From the NCBI GenBank assembly GCA_902766785.1, contig CACXEO010000063.1, positions 1 through 38,904 of the forward strand: a stretch of 38,904 nt of DNA, in the 5' to 3' direction. A program made the position numbers and the translations under genes. Of the stretch, positions 33,223 to 38,904 are shown piece by piece. The notes below the pieces were generated by a model. It was given only the letters and a program-made list of their open reading frames with translations. It was not told the DNA's origin and searched no databases. This stretch comes from Oscillospiraceae bacterium (GTDB taxonomy: Bacteria > Bacillota > Clostridia > Oscillospirales > Ruminococcaceae). Position 1 is the first letter of the stretch; each line of letters opens with the position of its first letter.

Positions 33223-33714
33223 TTATGTCAGCAACTGTTTCAGCACATCAAACCTGGGGTCACCCTTCGGTTCTGTACAACCACAGTCACCTTGATTTAA
33301 ATCTTTCCCACATTTGGGACACAGGCCCTTACACTCTTCCGAACAAAGTATTTTCGACGGCATGGATAACAGTACGTCGGAAACAATAAGCTCGTCCAAA
33401 TTCAGGAGCATATCTTCGACAAGAATAAAATCCTCGTCATCCGATTCAAGCCGGTTTACCAGAATGTGTTCAAAACGCTCTGAAAACTCACGCTCAAATT
33501 CCTTTAAGCAACGGTCACACGCAAGCTTCATGGTAAAACTGACGGAGTAGTCGAGTGTCACTATTCCAGCCACATTTTTCAGAAGACCGCGAACCATTAC
33601 CGGGGTGATAAAAGGTTTCCCGTTAAACAATTCATAATCCCGCAGATCCAAATCATACTCAACCGGAACCCGCTCGTCAACAAGCTCAAAAAGCTGTCTG
33701 AGATCAATTATCAT
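33223..33714 (-). CDS. yceD: YceD / DUF177 family protein
   Basis: A 163-residue protein of the family encoded next to rpmF and linked to 23S rRNA processing. The conserved CDRCLKEF segment and a C-terminal cysteine cluster (CSEECKGLCPKCGKDLNQGDC) suggest metal binding. ATG 33714 has GAGGTGG upstream. It has its own strong promoter. The exact biochemical role is not settled. Confidence 0.93.
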   Translation of the reverse strand: MIIDLRQLFELVDERVPVEYDLDLRDYELFNGKPFITPVMVRGLLKNVAGIVTLDYSVSFTMKLACDRCLKEFEREFSERFEHILVNRLESDDEDFILVEDMLLNLDELIVSDVLLSMPSKILCSEECKGLCPKCGKDLNQGDCGCTEPKGDPRFDVLKQLLT

Positions 33715-33741
33715 AACGCCACCTCGTAATACCACTGAATT

Positions 33742-33770
33742 ATTATATCGTTAGAATAAATAAAAGTCAA
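33742..33770 (-). promoter_or_regulatory. strong sigma-A promoter of yceD-rpmF
   Basis: On the - strand TTGACT (33770-33765), a 17-bp spacer and a perfect TATAAT (33747-33742), about 27 bp before the yceD start. It is the best promoter match in the window. Confidence 0.9.
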
Positions 33771-33816
33771 GGGTTTTACACAAAATTCCCTTTTTGAGCT
33801 TGTATTCCCTTTTTGT

Positions 33817-33848
33817 AAAAAGAAGGCCGCCGGATGGCTCCGGCGGCC
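33817..33848 (-). terminator. terminator of the P-loop gene
   Basis: A perfect 10-bp GC-rich stem (GGCCGCCGGA 33825-33834 with TCCGGCGGCC 33839-33848), a 4-base loop and a T-rich tail on the - strand. Confidence 0.92.
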
Positions 33849-33867
33849 AGTGTGATTCTTCTTCTTT

Positions 33868-34275
33868 TTACAGATACTTCTTAACTGAATCCGGCAGCTC
33901 TGATTCGTCAGCGGAAACCGTAAAAATCAGCTTGGTATTTGCAGCTTTGGCAATCGGGTTAATCTTATCAAAGAAACCGCCAAGGGCGTCAAGATCCTGC
34001 CCACAGATTTTCAAAATAGAATCCACATAAATTTCAGTGATATCATAGTTACCGGAAAGGAGGCCTGCTACATAACCATAAAATGCGTCGAAACCGGAAA
34101 TGCCATATGCATCGGCTTCCAATAATCTAACGCTGTGGTCCAGATCATACGTGAGTTTCGGTTTTTTTTCAACACAGACAATATTGCCGTCAGTTGTTTT
34201 TGCAGCGGCATTTACCATCTCCACCAGAATTTTGGTCTTGCCGCTTCCCTTTTTGCCTACAATCAGTTTGATCAT
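33868..34275 (-). CDS. conserved P-loop ATP-binding protein of unknown function
   Basis: A 135-residue protein. It starts with a Walker A loop (MIKLIVGKKGSGKTK, about 7-15) almost at the N terminus. Later come SGFDAFYGYVAGLLSGNYD and a hydrophobic ITEIYVDSIL strand that may be Walker B. It is small for a motor ATPase and looks like a minimal P-loop fold. I recall such proteins as conserved hypotheticals in Clostridia but know no function. ATG 34275 has AAAGGA 9 bases upstream; an ATG at 34284 is possible. It follows pgi by 60 bp and ends at a strong terminator. Confidence 0.78.
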   Translation of the reverse strand: MIKLIVGKKGSGKTKILVEMVNAAAKTTDGNIVCVEKKPKLTYDLDHSVRLLEADAYGISGFDAFYGYVAGLLSGNYDITEIYVDSILKICGQDLDALGGFFDKINPIAKAANTKLIFTVSADESELPDSVKKYL

Positions 34276-34335
34276 GTATAACATTCCTTTCCTTAAGTGC
34301 CGTATGGCACAAAAATACAAATTTCAGGCTGAAAA

Positions 34336-35673
34336 TTATTTCAGCTTTTCTTCCAACGCCGCTTTCTGTTCTTCGTAACCGGGTTTGCCAAGCAGCGCAA
34401 ACATATTTTTCTTGTAGCTTTCCACACCCGGCTGGTCAAAGGGGTTTACTCCAAGGAGATAGCCGGAAACAGCACAGGCTTTTTCAAAGAAATAAACAAG
34501 GTAGCCAAACTCGTACTCATTCATCTCAGGCAGTTCCAATACAATATTCGGTACGCCGCCTTCAGTATGGGCGATGACCGTCCCTTCAAACGCCTTGCGA
34601 TTAACAACCGACATATTCTGGTTCGAAAGGAAATTGAGCCCATCAAAATTATTGAGATCATCCTCAATAAAGAGATCCTGCTTTGGCTTTTCCACTGCGA
34701 CGACCGTTTCGAACATCAGGCGGGAACCGTCCTGAATGAACTGGCCCATTGAATGCAGGTCGGTTGAAAAGGTGACAGCAGAAGGGTACAGCCCTTTCTG
34801 GTCCTTCCCCTCGCTTTCGCCGAAGAGCTGTTTAAACCACTCCGCCATCATGACAAAATTTGGTTCGTAGCTCACCAGAAGCTCAATGGATTTACCCTTG
34901 CGGTAAAGGATATTCCTTGCCGCCGCATAACGGTAACAATCGTTTTCCACAAGGTCGGCGTCTGCAAAAGCGTCCATTGCATCGGAGGCACCCTGCATCA
35001 TCGCGTCGATATCACAGCCAGCGACCGCTATCGGCAGAAGGCCAACCGCCGTGAGGACGGAATACCGCCCGCCTACGTCATCCGGGATAACGAAAGTTTC
35101 ATACCCTTCGGAATCGGAAAGCTCTTTCAGGGTTCCGCGGGCTTTATCAGTGGTACAGTAAATACGGCCTTTTGCACCGTCTTTTCCATATTTCTTTTCC
35201 ATCAGGTCGCGGAATACACGGAAAGCCAGCGCCGGCTCGGTTGTCGTCCCCGACTTAGAGATGACGTTTAAGGAAATATCCTTTCCTTCACAGATTGAGA
35301 GAATCTCATTCAAATAGGTCGGGCTGATATTGTTGCCCGCAAAATAGATTTCCGGAGTGTCTTTCTTCAGGTTGTTGTAAAGAGGTGATTTCAGACACTC
35401 AATCGCCGCACGTGCGCCCAAGTAAGAGCCGCCGATTCCAATTACAATCAGAACGTCGCTGTCCGTCTGGATTTTTTCCGCCGCTTTTTTAATCCGCGCA
35501 AATTCTTCACGGTCATAATTCTTCGGCAGTTCCAGCCATCCCAAAAAATCGTTTCCCGGTCCGGTCCTGCCGTGTAAAAGTGCATGCGCCGCCTCAACCT
35601 GAGGCGCCATTGCGGCAAATTCGTGTTCCGAGATAAAACCGCGGAGATGTTTTTCGCTGAAATGAACTGACAT
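34336..35673 (-). CDS. pgi: glucose-6-phosphate isomerase
   Basis: Interconverts glucose 6-phosphate and fructose 6-phosphate. 445 residues, the short bacterial form. The sugar-phosphate-binding motifs [11 protein letters not shown] and [10 protein letters not shown] are present, with [14 protein letters not shown] later and the C-terminal [12 protein letters not shown] that carries the catalytic lysine. ATG start with GGAGG upstream. Confidence 0.97.
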   Translation of the reverse strand: MSVHFSEKHLRGFISEHEFAAMAPQVEAAHALLHGRTGPGNDFLGWLELPKNYDREEFARIKKAAEKIQTDSDVLIVIGIGGSYLGARAAIECLKSPLYNNLKKDTPEIYFAGNNISPTYLNEILSICEGKDISLNVISKSGTTTEPALAFRVFRDLMEKKYGKDGAKGRIYCTTDKARGTLKELSDSEGYETFVIPDDVGGRYSVLTAVGLLPIAVAGCDIDAMMQGASDAMDAFADADLVENDCYRYAAARNILYRKGKSIELLVSYEPNFVMMAEWFKQLFGESEGKDQKGLYPSAVTFSTDLHSMGQFIQDGSRLMFETVVAVEKPKQDLFIEDDLNNFDGLNFLSNQNMSVVNRKAFEGTVIAHTEGGVPNIVLELPEMNEYEFGYLVYFFEKACAVSGYLLGVNPFDQPGVESYKKNMFALLGKPGYEEQKAALEEKLK

Positions 35674-35722
35674 TGCTTTACCTCCAAAAGTTTTCTAACT
35701 TCTCAGCTGTTATTATAGGTTT

Positions 35723-35751
35723 ATTTTACTATATTATAGGGTAAATTTCAA
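35723..35751 (-). promoter_or_regulatory. sigma-A-type promoter of pgi
   Basis: On the - strand TTGAAA (35751-35746), a 17-bp spacer and TAAAAT (35728-35723), about 50 bp before pgi. Two extra TATAAT-like boxes (35738-35733 and 35717-35712) lack suitable -35 boxes. Confidence 0.55.
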
Positions 35752-35824
35752 GGTGGTTTTGTGAAATTTGCAAATTATTTCATGAGTTTTCATTTTTGGG
35801 CCAAATATACCCAATACAGGCAGA

Positions 35825-37015
35825 TCAGCAAAGGATACGTCGGAGCAGTATCAGAAAGGCATTCCAGAAGTTCATGGCTTCAACATCTTCAGCGGCAAGG
35901 ACAGCTCTTTCATCCAGCACCTTGCCATCAAGGGAAATTTTTACAGATCCCAACTGCTGGCCTGCGCGGACCGGCGCTTCAATTTCTTCCGCAACCACTA
36001 CCTCTACCGTAACCTCTTTCGATTTTCCCGCTGGTATTAGTACAGCGGTACTGCCTGAAATTTCCGGCATTGTTTCCCCTTTTACTCCGCCGCTTATTTT
36101 AACTGCCTGAATCAGAGCAGGGTCAACCTCAGGAGTCGCAACGGCAAAATTATCAAACCCAAAATTTAAGAGTAGTTTTGCATCTTCAAAGCTATCCTCC
36201 GTTTTTTCAACTCCCATTGCAACTGCTACAAACGCTTTTTCACCCTTGGTCGCGCTTGCGCTTATGCAATTGCCGGATTCTTCGCTTACGCCGGTTTTCA
36301 AACCAGTACAGCCGTTATAAAAACGGACAAGCCTGTTGGTATTGACAAGCTGGGTATCCCCATTTCTGAGGTCATGCATCCAAATGGTTGCATAGCCTGA
36401 TACTTTCTCATGGCGCAGGAGCTCGCAAGACAGGAGAGCCATATCATAGGCACTGGTCTGGGACTGCGGATTGAGCCCCGAAGCGTCTAGAAAATTGGTG
36501 TCATCCATTCCAATCTGCTTTGCCTTGCGGTTCATGGCGGCAACAAAAACCTCTTCGCTTCCCGAAACGTGCTCCGCCAGAGCGACTGCCGCGTCGTTAC
36601 CTGAACCGATCAGGATAGAGATTAGCAGGTTTTCAACCGACATCTGTTCTCCCGGCATCAGCCATATTTCAACCCCTCCCATGGCGCAGGCGTTTTCCGA
36701 AGCCGTTACCATATCGTCCAGCTTTATTGTCCCCGCTTCAATGGCTTCCAAAACAATCAGGGCCGTCATCATTTTAGACAGGGAGGCCGGCGGAATCAGC
36801 TTGTGCGCATCTTTCTGGGCAGCTATTCCTCCCGTTGTCTGCTCCATCACAACAAAGGAAGGAGCGGTAACAGCTTCCGGCGGGAGCGGGTAACCCTCCT
36901 GTACCATATCCGCGGCGGCCGCCTGAACCGGCCCGTCTGAAGCCGTTGCCATCGGGATGGCTGTCATTAGCAGGACTGCCGAACAAAGCAGGGCCATCCA
37001 TTTTTTATATTTCAT
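35825..37015 (-). CDS. second D-alanyl-D-alanine carboxypeptidase, PBP5 family
   Basis: A 396-residue exported D,D-carboxypeptidase. The signal peptide covers the first ~26 residues (LLCSAVLLMTAIPMATAS). Active-site motifs are S78-LS-K81, SGN at 138-140 and KTG at 240-242. A C-terminal beta domain follows and the end (FWNAFLILLRRILC) is hydrophobic, fitting a membrane anchor. ATG start with AGAGGTG 5 bases upstream. It stands alone and has no obvious terminator. It differs from the copy at 23541-24719 and may be the vegetative one; that is inference. Confidence 0.93.
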   Translation of the reverse strand: MKYKKWMALLCSAVLLMTAIPMATASDGPVQAAAADMVQEGYPLPPEAVTAPSFVVMEQTTGGIAAQKDAHKLIPPASLSKMMTALIVLEAIEAGTIKLDDMVTASENACAMGGVEIWLMPGEQMSVENLLISILIGSGNDAAVALAEHVSGSEEVFVAAMNRKAKQIGMDDTNFLDASGLNPQSQTSAYDMALLSCELLRHEKVSGYATIWMHDLRNGDTQLVNTNRLVRFYNGCTGLKTGVSEESGNCISASATKGEKAFVAVAMGVEKTEDSFEDAKLLLNFGFDNFAVATPEVDPALIQAVKISGGVKGETMPEISGSTAVLIPAGKSKEVTVEVVVAEEIEAPVRAGQQLGSVKISLDGKVLDERAVLAAEDVEAMNFWNAFLILLRRILC

Positions 37016-37103
37016 GTCAGCACCTCTTTCACTGTGTTTCTTCAGTGCTATACTTATTCGAACAAACCTGATAAAATGACCTTCTGTGAACCTGTAAAAG
37101 ATA

Positions 37104-37142
37104 AAAAGCGGCCTTTCGGAAAAATTCCGAAAAACCGCTTTT
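37104..37142. terminator. terminator after the GH39 gene
   Basis: A long stem: AAAAGCGG (37104-37111) with CCGCTTTT (37135-37142), and an inner TTTCGGAA (37114-37121) with TTCCGAAA (37125-37132). A T tract follows on the - strand. It lies 7 bp after the glycosidase stop. Confidence 0.88.
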
Positions 37143-37149
37143 CAAAGCC

Positions 37150-38796
37150 TTATTTTTTATTGGATAACTCAATGAGAGAAAGGCTGTGCGCCGGCAAATG
37201 AAGCCCGAAAGACAATCCCCCGTCCTTAACAGGCATAGTTTCCTCAGAAACACATTTGAGCCCTTCACACGCCTTTATCGCCTGATACTGCTTCTCATCC
37301 GGGTACCAGGGGCTTCCCTGACTGATCCACTCGGCGTAGGCGTTCGAATGCTCGCCATCAATCCGGTACTGCTTCACGTTAAACACTTTTGCGTCCCCCA
37401 GCCCGCAAACAGACAGGGAAACTTCTTTACTTCCCTCAAAGTACTGGTTATCATGATGGGTATAAAGAACGATCTGTGTCTGCCCAGACGCTCCTCTTGC
37501 AGCAAAACCGGAAACCTCAATTTCGTCAATTTCCGCCGCGTTTCCCGTCGCACGAGTCACGGTATTCAGGTCAAAAGAGCCGCTGCTTACCAGTTCAAGC
37601 CGTTCTGTTCCAAGCCGGGACAAGATGCGGAACGCGTTGAAAACCGCCTTATCAATTCCCTGGGTAGAAAAAGTACGGGTCCCTTCAAAACAGCGCTCAC
37701 CCGGAAAGAGAAACGCCCAGGCAAGCGGGCGAATCTTCATCCCGTAAGAATTAGCAACCATCATTATTTTATGATAGGCCGATGCAGTATAGGTAGCATA
37801 ATACTCTGTGTTGCGGAAATTCATATTGGCATTGTCATAAAGGCCGCCCGCTGCCCAGCCATCCGGGTCAGCCTCCGATAGAACAACCTCAAGCGACTCA
37901 TAGCCGTACTTTTTAATCGAGTCCAAACCGTTGCGCACCTGGTTGACAAGGCTCAGGACCGAAGGGCTTTCCGGTTTGGCATGGACATCAAAAGTAAAGC
38001 CTCCGCCCTTTACATGGAAAGTAATATAGTCCAGGCGGGTACCCTGCCCGCCGGTATATTCATTTTTGCCGTTTTTACAGTGATCCAGAAAGAATTCGAA
38101 ATATTCCCGCTGATTTCCGCCGTCCAGGATTCCAGTGGTAGCGGGGCCCGCAAGCCGCGCTTCCGGCAAAACACCGTGCAGGGCGTGTTCGGTATAATCA
38201 AAAAGCTTGCAGTATTCTTCCCGGCTTCCCTTCCAGTAATTGATATCCGGTTCGTTCCAAAGTTCAAAATACCAGCTCGCGACCTCATCCCGCCCATATT
38301 TAGAGACGAGATAATCCATCAGGTTCCAGATCAGGCCGTGCCATTTTTCATAATCCTTGGGCGGACAAGACCAACCGGATTCCTTATACTGCCCATACCG
38401 GCTCCATTCATATTCCACAGGAGGAAGGAAATTGAAATCTACCAAGTCCATCGGCATAAACCCAAGTTCGACAAAGGGTTTATTCCCAGTTTCCAAAATT
38501 GCATCAATAATTTTATCGTAAATCTCAAAGTCATAGACCGGGTTTCCGTTTTCATCCTCGGTATAAATATTGGTGGAGCCGTATTTATAGCTTCCATGGC
38601 AGTTACCGGTACAAAAAGTAAAATGGGTACGGACACAGTAGGGTGCATCCGGCAATGCACCGAATTTGCGGAGCTGTTCCATCCCTTCCGGGATATAGGT
38701 GTAATTGCATTCGTCATAGCCGATATAACGCCAGATATGTTCTAGTTCGCCACAGGTCTTTCCCGCGTCTACCTGGATCTGTACAGTGTCGTTCAT
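37150..38796 (-). CDS. glycoside hydrolase family 39 (beta-xylosidase-type)
   Basis: A 548-residue retaining glycosidase. The GH39 acid/base is E182 in YFELWNEPD and the nucleophile is E308 in VVLSEADPDG. The (beta/alpha)8 barrel is followed by a C-terminal beta-sandwich (about 420-548). There is no signal peptide, so it acts in the cytosol, probably on imported xylo-oligosaccharides or related glycosides. ATG start with AGGAG 7 bases upstream. No transporter or regulator is visible in the remaining 108 bp. Exact substrate cannot be read; the family also contains alpha-L-iduronidases and other activities. Confidence 0.92.
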   Translation of the reverse strand: MNDTVQIQVDAGKTCGELEHIWRYIGYDECNYTYIPEGMEQLRKFGALPDAPYCVRTHFTFCTGNCHGSYKYGSTNIYTEDENGNPVYDFEIYDKIIDAILETGNKPFVELGFMPMDLVDFNFLPPVEYEWSRYGQYKESGWSCPPKDYEKWHGLIWNLMDYLVSKYGRDEVASWYFELWNEPDINYWKGSREEYCKLFDYTEHALHGVLPEARLAGPATTGILDGGNQREYFEFFLDHCKNGKNEYTGGQGTRLDYITFHVKGGGFTFDVHAKPESPSVLSLVNQVRNGLDSIKKYGYESLEVVLSEADPDGWAAGGLYDNANMNFRNTEYYATYTASAYHKIMMVANSYGMKIRPLAWAFLFPGERCFEGTRTFSTQGIDKAVFNAFRILSRLGTERLELVSSGSFDLNTVTRATGNAAEIDEIEVSGFAARGASGQTQIVLYTHHDNQYFEGSKEVSLSVCGLGDAKVFNVKQYRIDGEHSNAYAEWISQGSPWYPDEKQYQAIKACEGLKCVSEETMPVKDGGLSFGLHLPAHSLSLIELSNKK

Positions 38797-38839
38797 TTTA
38801 TTACTCCTAACGTTTGATTTTAAAAAGCTATCTTAGCTC

Positions 38840-38848
38840 AGTATAGCA
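38840..38848 (-). promoter_or_regulatory. extended -10 promoter of the GH39 gene
   Basis: On the - strand TGCTATACT (38848-38840) is an extended -10 box, about 43 bp before the start. A TTGACC further upstream is too far from it to be its -35. An AGCTA/TAGCT inverted repeat just downstream could be an operator but is very short. Confidence 0.45.
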
Positions 38849-38904
38849 AAAAGCGGCCCGGAGTACCAGTATCCGCCTGCCGAAAAAACAGGTCAAAACT
38901 TGTT

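Noticed and set aside
35770-35824. TTGGG/CCCAA inverted repeat after the second carboxypeptidase
   Set aside because: Only 5 bp of stem with a 9-base loop and no T run; I do not call a terminator.
37186-38745. Two long open + strand frames opposite the GH39 gene
   Set aside because: Both are antisense shadows of a gene with clear catalytic motifs and a good start.
1-38904. CRISPR arrays, tRNA, rRNA, insertion sequences, phage genes and riboswitches
   Set aside because: I looked for repeats with spacers, cloverleaf ends, transposase or integrase motifs and known long structured leaders, and found none that hold up by eye.

Overview
The window looks like chromosomal DNA of a spore-forming member of the Clostridia, most likely an Oscillospirales/Ruminococcaceae-type Bacillota. 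The reasons are strong GGAGG ribosome binding sites, sporulation genes (spoVM, ytfJ/gerW, a sporulation-type D,D-carboxypeptidase), remA, zinc-ribbon ribosomal proteins L28 and L32, and gene orders typical of Gram-positive housekeeping operons. I read 42 protein genes. I see no rRNA, tRNA, insertion sequence, prophage or CRISPR array. The species is not determined.

Left part, + strand (1-6632): a B12-binding radical SAM protein; a fused glycerol-1-phosphate dehydrogenase/HAD phosphatase; a short ComEA-like DNA-binding protein; an aspartate carbamoyltransferase with a PyrI-like zinc ribbon at its C terminus; and an iron-sulfur-flavoprotein-like oxidoreductase. A perfect 32-bp palindrome (6642-6673) ends this group and the convergent operon.

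Central operon, - strand (20388 down to 6682): yicC-remA-gmk-rpoZ-priA-def-fmt-Zn peptidase-rsmB-rlmN-prpC-prkC-rsgA-thiN-small membrane protein-spoVM. This matches the Bacillus subtilis yloC-to-spoVM order, but coaBC and rpe are missing and a YugP-like metallopeptidase has been added. It joins nucleotide metabolism, translation start and end processing, replication restart, PASTA-kinase signalling, ribosome maturation and spore coat assembly. The last two genes code for 50 and 29 residues and are easily missed.

Next (22784 to 20539, -): a biotin carrier and carboxyltransferase pair with its own promoter and terminator. Upstream lies a cell-wall/chromosome/sporulation operon (27914 to 22410, -): M50 protease-scpA-scpB-DUF2953-ytfJ-dacB-rluB-unknown. 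rpmB (+) is transcribed divergently from it.

Right part, mostly - strand: a phospholipid/ribosome-assembly group (DUF512 radical SAM-der-plsY-gpsA), yceD-rpmF, an unknown P-loop protein, pgi, a second D,D-carboxypeptidase and a GH39 beta-xylosidase-type glycosidase, which suggests use of plant polysaccharides.

The least ordinary features are the PyrB-zinc-ribbon protein, the G1P dehydrogenase-HAD fusion, the tiny genes after thiN, a PriA motif II variant (DEEG), and an intercistronic hairpin between prkC and rsgA. I did not find a clearly new multi-gene defence or mobile system. About a third of the genes appear to start with GTG or TTG, each judged from ribosome-binding-site position.
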